Under the pieces are notes generated by a model. The model ran no database searches and had not been told where the DNA came from. It was given only the letters and a program-made list of their open reading frames with translations. This document shows positions 28,752 through 38,408 of a stretch of 64,000 bases of DNA, piece after piece. A program made the position numbers and the translations under genes. Within the stretch, counting starts at the first letter, position 1. Every line of letters begins with the position of its first letter. The DNA comes from an uncultured Flavobacteriaceae bacterium (GTDB lineage: Bacteria > Bacteroidota > Bacteroidia > Flavobacteriales > Flavobacteriaceae). The stretch is from positions 56,818 through 120,817 of the forward strand of contig CALKOU010000014.1 in assembly GCA_938092005.1 (NCBI GenBank), read 5' to 3'.

Positions 28752-29846
28752 TTAAATTCTTTCTAATTTTATTGGGTATGCGTTATTGGCATTCCATTGA
28801 CACACATACAAGTTTTCATCATTATCAACGCATACATCATGGCAATGGTGAAAAATAGGTTTTTCTTGTACCATTCGTTGCAAGATTCCCTTATTGTATG
28901 TTGGTTTTGAGCCTCCTGGGTTAGAAACGACCTTCCCTTTTTTATCCAAAATGGTTACAAAGCCGGAACGAGGATTGAGTATGGAAGGATGTGTGGTTTT
29001 GTCTCCCTCCACATAATCAGTAGCTGAAGACCAGCAAACTCCCGAGTACAAGGTGTCTTTATGTATAACCGGACGACATACAAATGCACCTGGTAAATCT
29101 ATACGTTCTAGGTACTTACCTGCTAAGGTAAAGCGTTTAAAACAGTTTGTGGCTCTAGAAGTAATCAACAACGTTGGTTCTCCCTTTCCCCTGTAATCAA
29201 TACAAACACCATGAGCGGTTTGAAACTGATCTTCTCCTGTGCCCCTACCGCCTCCAATTTTTCGAATAAATTCACCATCCTTTGTAAATTGAAGCACATA
29301 GTTTGAACCGTAGCCATCCGCGATATAAATATCTCCATTGGGTCCTATGGCGCTTTCGGTGGGTTTGAACGGATCTTTTTTGTCGTATGCCCCATATTGC
29401 GAAGGGTGACCGATAATCATTAATTCTCTACCATCAGTGGTTGTTTTAATAACGCTTTGCCCTTTAGTGTCGCAGATAAATAAAAAATCGTCTGACCCGT
29501 CGTTCCATAAAGACAAACCATGACCGCCGCTGTAGCGAACACCCCAGTAATCTAACAACTTCCCGGACTTATCATAAATAACAATATTGTTTTTGGTATT
29601 GTCGCCCACCATAATCAAACGTCCCTTGGAATCCATGACCATCTCATGGCAATTTTTAACGGGTGTTTTCGCTGGATCCAAATCACCCCATGATTTGTGA
29701 ACTCTGTATGTGTAATCGCCATGTCCAATGACCTCATCATACATTGCGGGTTTAGGCTTTATGATATTAAAATGGGGCACAACTACCATTCCCAAACTCC
29801 CCTTAGCGGCGGTTTGAATAAATGTTCTGCGATTTACGTAACTCAT
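28752..29846 (-). CDS. NHL/six-bladed beta-propeller protein with twin-arginine signal
   Basis: A 364-residue protein starting with a Tat-type signal (NRRTFIQTAAKGSLG) and followed by repeated NHL-like blades: GRLIMVGDNTKNNIVIYDKSG, GPNGDIYIADGYGSNYVLQF, DEFIRKIGG-like turns and VDNDENLYVCQWN. Conserved His residues occur in NCHEMVMDSKG, HCHDVCVD. Six-bladed propellers of this kind in Bacteroidetes may bind or cleave glycans, but no catalytic residue can be assigned here. It lies in the same minus-strand run as the DUF1501 and cytochrome genes. Confidence 0.8.
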   Translation of the reverse strand: MSYVNRRTFIQTAAKGSLGMVVVPHFNIIKPKPAMYDEVIGHGDYTYRVHKSWGDLDPAKTPVKNCHEMVMDSKGRLIMVGDNTKNNIVIYDKSGKLLDYWGVRYSGGHGLSLWNDGSDDFLFICDTKGQSVIKTTTDGRELMIIGHPSQYGAYDKKDPFKPTESAIGPNGDIYIADGYGSNYVLQFTKDGEFIRKIGGGRGTGEDQFQTAHGVCIDYRGKGEPTLLITSRATNCFKRFTLAGKYLERIDLPGAFVCRPVIHKDTLYSGVCWSSATDYVEGDKTTHPSILNPRSGFVTILDKKGKVVSNPGGSKPTYNKGILQRMVQEKPIFHHCHDVCVDNDENLYVCQWNANNAYPIKLERI

Positions 29847-29878
29847 TAGGTTGTTTTGGTTTTAAGTTGTTCGAATGG

Positions 29879-31324
29879 CTACGCCCTCATTTCTTTTCCA
29901 AAAAGATCAAGAATTGGCTTTCCTTTACCATCGGGTGTGGTATAAAAAGGACGTCCCTCTATTTCGTAATGCGTTTCGGGATGAATTCCTAGCGCGTGGT
30001 AAACAGATTGATGTACTTGGTCGATAACTACAGGGTTTTCAATAGATGAACACGGTCGCTCGTCGGCGGTTTTTCCATAGACCAATCCTTTTTTAATACC
30101 ACCTCCCCACAACAGTATAGAACTTCCGTCTGTGAAATGACGGTGCATACCGTAGTGTTTTTCATGTTCTATAATATCGGGTTGCTTTACTTGATCTTTC
30201 ACTTTTTTACCGGGTCTTCCTTCTAAAATAGCATCTCGACTAAACTCACTTGCTAAGATGATAAGTGTCCTATCTAAGTGCCCAGATTCGTCCAAATCCT
30301 TAATGAGTTGTGCCACAGGCCTGTCAATAAGCGCCTTCATCTTTTTGAGTCGTGTATGCCCGTTTTCGTGAGTGTCCCAGCCAATAAAAGGCTCATATTC
30401 TGTAGAAACCGAAATAAAGCGTGCTCCGTTCATCGCCAGTCGTTTTGCTAGCAGACAACCCAATCCAAAACGCCCAGTGTTGTAGGTGTCATAAACCTCT
30501 TTTGGCTCTTGTGACAAGTCAAATATTTTGGCTTCGGGTGAATTTAAAAGCATATACGACTGCTCCATAGAACGCATCAAAGATTCGCGTTGATAGTCAC
30601 TCGCTTGCTCCATAATCTTACTCTTATAAGACAATTCTTTATAGAGTTTGTAACGCGCTTCAAAACGTTTTAAAGACATTCCTTTTGGCGGCCTAACACT
30701 ATCGAGTCCGGTGGAAGGGTCTGGTATTAAAAAAGGGCCGTACTCGCTACCCAAAAAACCAGCAGAATGAAACGCTTTCAACTCCTCAGACTCTCCCATA
30801 GTAAAACGTTGTCCCATGGCAATAAACGGAGGAATAACTGGATTTGCAGGGCCCAATTCTTTTGCTATCCAAGCACCTATATGCGGAGCTTGTACCGATT
30901 GTGGCGGCTCGTAACATGTATGCCAATGGTATTGATGACGGGTATGTAAAATATGACCCAAGTCTGCTGACTTGTACGAGCGAATGATAGCTCCTTTGTC
31001 CATCACACTCCCTATAGACTGCAAACCCTCAGAGAAATACAAATCGTCAACAACGGTAGGTTTTTTAGGGAAGGTACTTAAAACTCTTTTACTCTCCACA
31101 CCCTTTTCAAAAGGGACATAGGCCTTTGGATCAAAGGTTTCGGTATGTGCCATACCGCCTGCCATCCAAAGTAAAATTACCGAATCTGCAGTAGCAGCCA
31201 ACTTTTGGACTTCGGGAGCGCATGAGCTTAAAAAACTAAACCCCGGTAGTGTTGTGGTAGCAGCAGACAAACTTGCCGCACCCATCTTTTTTAGAAATTC
31301 TCTTCTTGAATTTATATTATCCAT
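29879..31324 (-). CDS. DUF1501-domain protein (planctomycete-type, sulfatase-fold)
   Basis: A 481-residue exported protein with a Tat-like N-terminus (SRREFLKKMGAASLS) and a lipobox-like LSSCA. DUF1501 segments: SVILLWMAGGMAHTETFDPK, GAIIRSYKSADLGHILHTRH, GPANPVIPPFIAMG, FISVSTEYEPFIGWDTHENG, TLIILASEFSRD. The family has an alkaline-phosphatase/sulfatase-like fold and is usually encoded next to a DUF1549/DUF1553 cytochrome-like protein, as here (14 nt away). Its reaction is not established. Confidence 0.87.
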   Translation of the reverse strand: MDNINSRREFLKKMGAASLSAATTTLPGFSFLSSCAPEVQKLAATADSVILLWMAGGMAHTETFDPKAYVPFEKGVESKRVLSTFPKKPTVVDDLYFSEGLQSIGSVMDKGAIIRSYKSADLGHILHTRHQYHWHTCYEPPQSVQAPHIGAWIAKELGPANPVIPPFIAMGQRFTMGESEELKAFHSAGFLGSEYGPFLIPDPSTGLDSVRPPKGMSLKRFEARYKLYKELSYKSKIMEQASDYQRESLMRSMEQSYMLLNSPEAKIFDLSQEPKEVYDTYNTGRFGLGCLLAKRLAMNGARFISVSTEYEPFIGWDTHENGHTRLKKMKALIDRPVAQLIKDLDESGHLDRTLIILASEFSRDAILEGRPGKKVKDQVKQPDIIEHEKHYGMHRHFTDGSSILLWGGGIKKGLVYGKTADERPCSSIENPVVIDQVHQSVYHALGIHPETHYEIEGRPFYTTPDGKGKPILDLFGKEMRA

Positions 31325-31337
31325 TGCAATACCGCAT

Positions 31338-34172
31338 TTAATTTACAAACTGAAACTCTGGTGACAACAAAACAGCCCAAAATACATCTTGTAATTGTTC
31401 TGGTTTGGGATCTTCCCCTAATATTTTTAGCATGATATTTTCTTCTGCCTTAGAGGGTGTTCTATTTAAGGCGCTTTGGAACAAACTATCAATAATCTTC
31501 TTGCTATCTTTTTTATAGCGTTTTAACCAAGCGTGTGCACCCTCTTCCAAAATATCGTTAAAAAAAGCGCCATTAGTAAGCTCCAAAGCTTGCAATAAAG
31601 TTGCTTGCTCTTCTCTAGAAGTTGCTACAATATCCCGGCTTGGACGACCTAATATTTTCATAAATGGATGTTGCTTTGCTAGGCTAGCCCTTGCCATTTT
31701 CTGCGAATGTGGTTTAAATGTGAAATCTAATAACTGTCCCCAATTCTTAAAATTTCCCGTGCTGTAGTTTCTAACCTTTTCCCAATGGCTCTCGTCATAG
31801 TCCACGGAAGTCCAATCTCCTTTGGGTTTTTCTCTAAAACTTAACCAGGAAGTGTCAGACTTTAACAATACAACTTCACCAGATGCGTATTCAAGCTTTA
31901 ATGCAAAAAGAATTCCTGCAGGATTGGCAATTTCACCGCCATTATCTCCAATGATTGCAATGGTATTTTTCCCCGCTTTCAATTCTTTTGCAATGTTTAC
32001 TTTATCAACTTCTTTCCAATTTGTATTGCGTGAAATTTCCTTACCATTAACGTAAAGCACATAGCCATTATCTACAGTGATAAGCAAAGTAGCTTTTTCT
32101 GGCATCTTTTTTAACACCTCAAATGACTTTCTAAAATAACGTCTTCCTGGTTGAGGCAATACAACATTTCCAAACTCTTGTTCTAAGTGCCAAATACGAA
32201 TCGCTCTAATATCATCTCCGTTAGGATTAAACGATACTTGCGGATACATAGGGGCTATAAGCTGACTTACAGCATCGGAAAACTGCTCAGCACTCAAACG
32301 TCGCGTAACAGGCCCCTCAAAAACATAGTTGTCTTTTAACTCCTCCTCCTTTTTATAATTTACCATAGGTAACTGGTAAACCTTTGAGGTCATAATACGC
32401 TTTATTAAGTGTTTTAAATCCGAACCTGAGTCTACAAAATCTGCAGACAGCCAATCCAAAACAGCTGCACTCCACGGGGTGTTATCCATTTCATCCAAAG
32501 GCTCAACAATACCACGCCCCATTAACCTATCCCAAAACCTATTGGTTATTGTACGGTACAATCTGCCATTGGCACGCTGCACCATTACCTTTGAGAGCTT
32601 TAAAAGCCTCTCTTTAACCGTTTTCCCTTCAACACTTCCAAGTTCAGGATATAAAAAATTAGGAGTTGCCATTTTGCCAATTGGCTTATCACAGCGGTTT
32701 AACTCCAAGATAGAATCTGAGAAAATCGTTGCAAAATCGTACGCTTGATTTAACGTAAGGTTACTGACGAAACTATTGTGGCACGAAGCGCATTTTACGT
32801 TTACCCCCATCAATGATTGCCCAATATTTTGCGCCGCTTGCATTTCTGGTATTTGACTGGCATTGACAACCCCACGCCATTTTACTCCTCCAATAAAACC
32901 CTCTGAACCCTTTACAGGATTGATAAGCTCTGTTACCAATTGATCGTAAGATTTATTGTTCATCAAAGCGTTGTATAGCCATCGCGTAATTGGCTTTTTC
33001 CCTCCCACACTGTAGTAATCATTTCGCAATAAATCATTCCAAAAACTCAACCAATGCTGGGTGTAATTTTGATTGTCGCTTAGCAACTTATCGATAAGTT
33101 TCTCTCGCTTTTTTAGGTCAGTATCATCTATAAAGGCTTTTACAGCACTTGGTTCGGGCAATAAACCAACAACATCCATATAGGCACGACGGATAAATGA
33201 CCTGTCATCAATAACATTTTGCCACGCAATATCATTTTCATTAAAATAAGCATCAATCAGTTTGTCCAAAGGATGCTGCTCTGATGTATTTTTGGGCAGT
33301 TCGGGTTGCGTTAAGGCTAATGCTGCCTCAGGAAAAACTTTCAACGCTTCATCGGACCAGTGTGACCCTTGCTCAATCCACACACGTACAAGTGTTATCT
33401 CATCTTCCGTTAGTGGCTTCCCTTTGGTAGGCATTGCTTTTTTGTGACCCGGCGGAAGTATTATGCGTTTGTAAATTTCACTTTCGTCAGGTTTTCCGGG
33501 AACAATAGCCAAACCAGAATCTCCTCCCTTAAAAACACCTTCTTTTGTTTCAAGCACTAAGCCGCCTTTTTGCTTGTTTTCACCATGACATTGGTAGCAT
33601 TTGTGCGCAAAAAGCCCTCGAACTTTTAAATTCAGTTTGTCTTTTTGTATTGTCGACAAAGAATCAGAAGCTTCAAGTTCGGTGAGTAAGCCTACAGGTT
33701 CAATTTCTACATAGACATCTTTATACCCTGGCAACACTTCTGAAAGATAGTCTTCTCCATGTGTAAGACTCGCACCAAAATGACCCGCTATTGTCAAGGC
33801 AACTACTGTAGATGTTAGCAGAAGTCTGTAAAGCAGTAAACTATTGCTTTTGCCTCGTAAAGTCCTGCAAAGTGTCAAGGCGGTAATGCTTGCCAAAACG
33901 GCTGTAAGTATTCCAGCAAATTCATGGCTTTCCACCAAACTTCCCTGATAGTCTTCCTGCTCCTCTAATAACCATCCAAAAAGCGCCGTAATTATTGCCG
34001 TAAGAGCCCCGATATAAACCATCCAATTGATACCCTCACGAAGCCCTTTTTGTTTTCCCCTGACAGTTACCAATTCCAAAACGAAAGCAACCACCAAAAG
34101 TCCCACGGGGAAATGAACCAAAAGGGGGTGTAAACGCCCTAATAATTGCAATACCCAAGAAGCATTATCCAT
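31338..34172 (-). CDS. planctomycete-type cytochrome c/DUF1549/DUF1553 membrane protein
   Basis: A 944-residue protein. Residues 1-140 form an N-terminal membrane domain with about four helices (LHPLLVHFPVGLLVVAFVLE and following). Next is a PSCyt1-type domain with a heme-binding C-Y-Q-C-H (Cys192, Cys195, His196), a DUF1549 domain (about 300-470) with a second C-A-S-C-H (Cys461, Cys464, His465), an inserted galactose-binding-like beta domain (about 690-800, YVLYVNGKEISRNTNWKE) and a DUF1553 C-terminus. Known from sulfatase-rich Planctomycetes and marine Bacteroidetes; proposed roles are electron transfer or carbohydrate handling, unproven. The GH106 gene is 99 nt upstream behind a terminator. 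Confidence 0.86.
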   Translation of the reverse strand: MDNASWVLQLLGRLHPLLVHFPVGLLVVAFVLELVTVRGKQKGLREGINWMVYIGALTAIITALFGWLLEEQEDYQGSLVESHEFAGILTAVLASITALTLCRTLRGKSNSLLLYRLLLTSTVVALTIAGHFGASLTHGEDYLSEVLPGYKDVYVEIEPVGLLTELEASDSLSTIQKDKLNLKVRGLFAHKCYQCHGENKQKGGLVLETKEGVFKGGDSGLAIVPGKPDESEIYKRIILPPGHKKAMPTKGKPLTEDEITLVRVWIEQGSHWSDEALKVFPEAALALTQPELPKNTSEQHPLDKLIDAYFNENDIAWQNVIDDRSFIRRAYMDVVGLLPEPSAVKAFIDDTDLKKREKLIDKLLSDNQNYTQHWLSFWNDLLRNDYYSVGGKKPITRWLYNALMNNKSYDQLVTELINPVKGSEGFIGGVKWRGVVNASQIPEMQAAQNIGQSLMGVNVKCASCHNSFVSNLTLNQAYDFATIFSDSILELNRCDKPIGKMATPNFLYPELGSVEGKTVKERLLKLSKVMVQRANGRLYRTITNRFWDRLMGRGIVEPLDEMDNTPWSAAVLDWLSADFVDSGSDLKHLIKRIMTSKVYQLPMVNYKKEEELKDNYVFEGPVTRRLSAEQFSDAVSQLIAPMYPQVSFNPNGDDIRAIRIWHLEQEFGNVVLPQPGRRYFRKSFEVLKKMPEKATLLITVDNGYVLYVNGKEISRNTNWKEVDKVNIAKELKAGKNTIAIIGDNGGEIANPAGILFALKLEYASGEVVLLKSDTSWLSFREKPKGDWTSVDYDESHWEKVRNYSTGNFKNWGQLLDFTFKPHSQKMARASLAKQHPFMKILGRPSRDIVATSREEQATLLQALELTNGAFFNDILEEGAHAWLKRYKKDSKKIIDSLFQSALNRTPSKAEENIMLKILGEDPKPEQLQDVFWAVLLSPEFQFVN

Positions 34173-34210
34173 AAGAAAAGTCTTAAGAGTATAAAATAAG
34201 ATATTACATT

Positions 34211-34236
34211 AAAAAAAACTATCCTGAGGTATCAGG
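34211..34236 (-). terminator. terminator between the GH106 and cytochrome genes
   Basis: Minus strand: stem CCTGA-TACC-TCAGG (34223-34236) followed after a few bases by eight T. It ends the transcript of the GH106 gene. Confidence 0.6.
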
Positions 34237-34271
34237 CTATTTGCAAATCACCATTTGCAATGTAATCTGCC

Positions 34272-37200
34272 TTAATACGCTACTGACTCTATAACCACAG
34301 GCCCCAACAACCCCGACGGTTGTAATGATGAATTAGGGGTAATATCATCTGTTACCAGCCAAGTATATTTTTCATTTTCGGCTCGTTTTTTATCTTTAAT
34401 TAATTGGTTTCGCCAAAGGTTAACCACTTCTATTTCAAGTGTGTTTTCTCCTTTTTGAATAGCTTCTGTAATGTTTAAACGATACGGCGCCATCCAAACA
34501 CCACCCACATCATTTCCATTCAATTTCACTTTAGCCATAACGGATACTTTTCCCAAATTTAAATACACCTCTTGGTTTTTAGGAAGCGTATCAACTGCAA
34601 ATGTTTTACTGTATACTGCCGTTCCCGAATAGTATTTTATCTGTTCATTATTAGATGTTATCCAATCGTTTAATTCCCTAAAAATAACCGTTTCTTTTGG
34701 TCCAATGTCTTTGTTTTGAAAATCTACACGAAAGTCTTTATCTAATGTTAGAAGTGTTTTAAATGTGGGAAAATTAGCACTGTTTTTGGTTGGTCTTCCT
34801 TTGCCAAAAAGAATAAACCAACTCTGAGAACCTTGAAATTCTAATGGCACTTTAATTCCAGTTGCTGTGACTTCAAACTCAGGCAAAGCTCTAATCTCCC
34901 CGCTTACAGCATCCCACAGTTGCGGTTTTAGGTTTTTATCCACTCTAAAAACAGGTGCTATATTTAGTTTATCATCACTTTGATTTGTCATAAAATAGAT
35001 GTCCGTTTCTGGTGTTGCACGGTGCGTCCAAAGCACAGGAGCATCGTCGGAAACAGCTACATCTTTAGCCAAATCTAATGCTTCAAAAACATCTGCCAAT
35101 TGATACCCATCCCAAACTTTTCCTTTGCCATAAGACACTGCCATTTTACCATCAACATAATTTCCATGCCACATGGTATTTGCCATATTTTTTACTTCAT
35201 TATCGCAATGGGGGTAATTTTCCAAACTCGGCGACTTTTCAGACTTAGGACCTAAAATGACACCCCCTTGTTGAACCAATTGAGCGATCTTTTTCAAGAC
35301 TTTAGGACGCATGGTTTTAAAAGGGGGCAAAACCATAACTTTATAACTCATGCCATCGGGTAAAACAAAGCGCCCATCTTTTACAGTAAGTCTATCTAGA
35401 ATCACTTCAGCATTAATATAATCATAGGAGTACCCCTTAGGAATTTCAGGAGTTCTGCCACCTGTCATAATGGGTGCATCTTCACCAATAAAATAACAGA
35501 CATCTGCCACGTATTTTCCTTGTTGTAACAAATGTTGACAACGACGTAAATAATCAAAATACGTATTTGACTGACCAAACCAGGTGTTGTGGCGGTTAAA
35601 CTCGGTGCCAAACCACGCATTCATACCCGGTTTTCTGTTATCGTCGGGTTGTTGGATATATAAATGCAATACAAAATGATTAATTCCCTCTGTCAAGGCC
35701 CAATCACCACGTTTTTTTAACATTTCGGGGTGTCTTAAATATGCCTTCCGAGAAGACGTAAAGGCTTCTGCTGAGGTGATAGGCTTACCATAGGTGTGTG
35801 CTGTTGAGGAGGAAGCTTTACATTCGATATTACCTAATGTGCCTTCGTTCCAAAACTCTCCCGATATCAAGTCAGACTGCCCGCCATACATCATAAACTC
35901 ACCCGGAAAACCCCAATGACCGTAATTTTCCAACCATGTTTGAAGGTTGTGTTTGTTGCTTGCTTTACGTAAAGCACCCACATATTCATAAGCAATATCA
36001 TCGGCAATGGCACGACGCAAGTCCCACAAGAATCGTTCAGATGCCTCAACACTACCCACAATTCTTCCAGAAAGTACTGGTAAATATTTTACGGGATCGT
36101 AGCCAAATTTCTCTTTAAATTTTTCCTCATAATGATCTGTCCAATTTTGAGAGCCCATCTCATAGCTGTCGGCAACTACATACTTAAAAGCAGATCTACT
36201 CTCCTCAGGGATGCGCTTTAATAGCTCACCAACAAAATTATCAAAGTGATATTGAACCCATTCGGCATTCATTTTATCAATTTCGTAGCCTACACCTTGT
36301 GGAGCTGCCGGAGCGTTTTTTGTGCCTGTAGGCGACATTCCAAAACGCATGACCGTCCAATCTCCTTTGGGAGCATCCCAGTTTAAATTTCCTTTACTGT
36401 CAATTTTATCACTTATGTCAATGACCTCATTTGGATGTATTCTCGGTGCATTTACGCTAAGTTCTTCTTGCATATTGAAAATATAGGTGTCCCAATCGGG
36501 TTTTGGAGTGGTATGCATTTTCCCCAATTGCTTTTCTACATATTCATCAAGCACAACCGCTTCAGAAAGTGTAATTTCAGCAAATCCATAACCGGCATTT
36601 CTATGGGTACGGAAATTGGTACAGGTTAATTTAAACTGGGATGCTTTTACTTTTGGAAACGCCTTGGCGTAAGCCCCATTTTTGATGGGTCCCACATTGG
36701 CAGACATCCGAAAACGATCAAACGTAAACCTTTGAATTTCTACTTCTTTCCCATCTACAACAGCCGATACCATTACATCGCATTTAAACGGTTTGCTAGG
36801 CACTAGAGAAATCGATTGGGCTTCAATAGCTTCAGCTACATCAAAAGTTATCACCAAAGGATTTTTAGTCTTGGGTGTAAAACTTGTGTCGTTGTCCATA
36901 TCACCATCGGTAAGAAGGTCTACTTCAACATCATCCCAATTTGCCCTTACTATTGTTGGAATACGATGGGTATTGCGTTGTGCGGTTTTTGATGTTCTAA
37001 ACGCCAGCGTGTGGGTATCTTGAAAGGCTTCTTTGGGTTTATTCAACTGAACAGTAATGGGAGTTCCTCCTTCAATTGCAGTTTCGCTAAATGTTAAATA
37101 TCGCATTGCTTTTGTGGAATCTACCCAAGGACCTCCACTTTGGCTCCACCCGGGACAATTAAAAACCCCAATATCTACACCAATACGTTTGCCTTCAACC

Positions 37201-37517
37201 ACTGCATGAACCATATGTGACCACCATTCTTCACTTAGCATGGGTACTTTACCGTCTTTTTGAGCAGGGTTAATATTTCCAATCAAAGCGCCCCCAATTC
37301 CTGCTTTTTTCATGGCTTCTAAATCTTTGGTAATCCCCGCTTTAGAAATGTCATCATTAATCCAATACCAATAACACCACACCGTATTAGCTGCTGTTGG
37401 TGCTATAAAATCGGATTGTAAGACCTCATACTTTTTTAGACTATTGCATGAGGAAATCGTATAAATTAGGAAAACTAAAATTGGTAAAAATTTAAGAAGA
37501 CGAATATTGATTTTCAT
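34272..37517 (-). CDS. GH106 alpha-L-rhamnosidase, lipoprotein
   Basis: A 1,081-residue exported enzyme with a lipoprotein signal (IYTISSCNSL). The N-terminal GH106 signature is clear: WCYWYWINDDISKAGITKDL, EAMKKAGIGGALIGN, GVDIGVFNCPGWSQSGGPW. Further GH106 segments: FKYVVADSYEMGSQNWTDHY, LQTWLENYGHWGFPGEFMMY, AEAFTSSRKAYLRHPEMLKK, INHFVLHLYIQQPDD. A C-terminal beta-sandwich domain ends the protein (VYLNLGKVSVMAKVKLNGND). GH106 enzymes release alpha-L-rhamnose from complex glycans. It is one of two intact rhamnosidases in the island. Confidence 0.9.
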   Translation of the reverse strand: MKINIRLLKFLPILVFLIYTISSCNSLKKYEVLQSDFIAPTAANTVWCYWYWINDDISKAGITKDLEAMKKAGIGGALIGNINPAQKDGKVPMLSEEWWSHMVHAVVEGKRIGVDIGVFNCPGWSQSGGPWVDSTKAMRYLTFSETAIEGGTPITVQLNKPKEAFQDTHTLAFRTSKTAQRNTHRIPTIVRANWDDVEVDLLTDGDMDNDTSFTPKTKNPLVITFDVAEAIEAQSISLVPSKPFKCDVMVSAVVDGKEVEIQRFTFDRFRMSANVGPIKNGAYAKAFPKVKASQFKLTCTNFRTHRNAGYGFAEITLSEAVVLDEYVEKQLGKMHTTPKPDWDTYIFNMQEELSVNAPRIHPNEVIDISDKIDSKGNLNWDAPKGDWTVMRFGMSPTGTKNAPAAPQGVGYEIDKMNAEWVQYHFDNFVGELLKRIPEESRSAFKYVVADSYEMGSQNWTDHYEEKFKEKFGYDPVKYLPVLSGRIVGSVEASERFLWDLRRAIADDIAYEYVGALRKASNKHNLQTWLENYGHWGFPGEFMMYGGQSDLISGEFWNEGTLGNIECKASSSTAHTYGKPITSAEAFTSSRKAYLRHPEMLKKRGDWALTEGINHFVLHLYIQQPDDNRKPGMNAWFGTEFNRHNTWFGQSNTYFDYLRRCQHLLQQGKYVADVCYFIGEDAPIMTGGRTPEIPKGYSYDYINAEVILDRLTVKDGRFVLPDGMSYKVMVLPPFKTMRPKVLKKIAQLVQQGGVILGPKSEKSPSLENYPHCDNEVKNMANTMWHGNYVDGKMAVSYGKGKVWDGYQLADVFEALDLAKDVAVSDDAPVLWTHRATPETDIYFMTNQSDDKLNIAPVFRVDKNLKPQLWDAVSGEIRALPEFEVTATGIKVPLEFQGSQSWFILFGKGRPTKNSANFPTFKTLLTLDKDFRVDFQNKDIGPKETVIFRELNDWITSNNEQIKYYSGTAVYSKTFAVDTLPKNQEVYLNLGKVSVMAKVKLNGNDVGGVWMAPYRLNITEAIQKGENTLEIEVVNLWRNQLIKDKKRAENEKYTWLVTDDITPNSSLQPSGLLGPVVIESVAY

Positions 37518-37610
37518 ATCATTAATTTATTTTAGCAATGCAGTTGGTAGGTTGATTCAAGTGAAGGGTATAAAGGATTGTTTTCATATTTTATAAACTT
37601 TTCAGTTTGC

Positions 37611-38408
37611 TCAATTTTTGGTGTAAACCTTAAAATTTTTATAGATCGCCGAACGCGTATACATATGTCTCAAGCCTATTCTGCCCGCTGTAATGGGAGT
37701 TAGATCCGACAAATCCCATGAAAATAATTCCTCTCCATCCATACTTTCGATTTTGAAGTACAACATCTTACCAGATTTAATGGCGGTAACATGATATTTT
37801 TGATTCGTCTTGAAAAAGCCTTTATAATCGTAGGAGGGTTGTATTTGCGTTACTGCAAAAGGCTTATTTTTTGGTTTTGGATATTGACGCGCCCGCACAT
37901 AATAAAAACCATCCCCTTTATTACCAAAAGCAGCATAGCTAATATGAAGGAGCTTCATATTTTCAAAATACGTTTTCATGGCTGGTACTTCTCGTAAGTT
38001 GTTCCACTCCATAATATCTTTCGCAAACGCTGCTTCCTCATCTCCAGTGGCCTGTATGTAAAGCAATGTTACATACTTGTTTGCAGCATCTGTGCGGGTG
38101 TAATCATACTCGATTTTTATATCACCGGAAAAAGCTTCCTTTGTCCACAACACCGCATGATGGGCATCGTCTCCTGCTTCGGGACCTGCTTCAAAGTGCA
38201 TTCCATAAGGAGTGTTTTCTATAGTTGCACGTTTACCGTCCAGTATCCAGTTTGTCGTCCAGTCGTCAGTGCAATTATCTTCAAAAGCCACATTCCATTC
38301 ATCCGAAATCAAATCTTCGCTGTTTTGTGCATGGCAGGGACTATAAAAGAGTACAAAGAGCATCCCAATACCCAGTACCCATTTCATTGCATAGACAGTA
38401 GACTTCAT
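37611..38408 (-). CDS. DUF1961-family secreted protein (YesU-like)
   Basis: A 265-residue protein with a signal peptide (MKWVLGIGMLFVLFYSPCHA from Met8). The core matches DUF1961: WNVAFEDNCTDDWTTNWILD, GMHFEAGPEAGDDAHHAVLW, GDIKIEYDYTRTDAANKYV, LLYIQATGDEE, PSYDYKGFFKTNQKYHVTAI, and GRIGLRHMYTRSAIYKNFKV. The fold is a jelly-roll/laminin-G type; Bacillus YesU belongs to a rhamnogalacturonan operon. Catalysis is unproven. It ends 1 nt before the GH78 gene stop region and is in the same operon. Confidence 0.75.
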   Translation of the reverse strand: MKSTVYAMKWVLGIGMLFVLFYSPCHAQNSEDLISDEWNVAFEDNCTDDWTTNWILDGKRATIENTPYGMHFEAGPEAGDDAHHAVLWTKEAFSGDIKIEYDYTRTDAANKYVTLLYIQATGDEEAAFAKDIMEWNNLREVPAMKTYFENMKLLHISYAAFGNKGDGFYYVRARQYPKPKNKPFAVTQIQPSYDYKGFFKTNQKYHVTAIKSGKMLYFKIESMDGEELFSWDLSDLTPITAGRIGLRHMYTRSAIYKNFKVYTKN

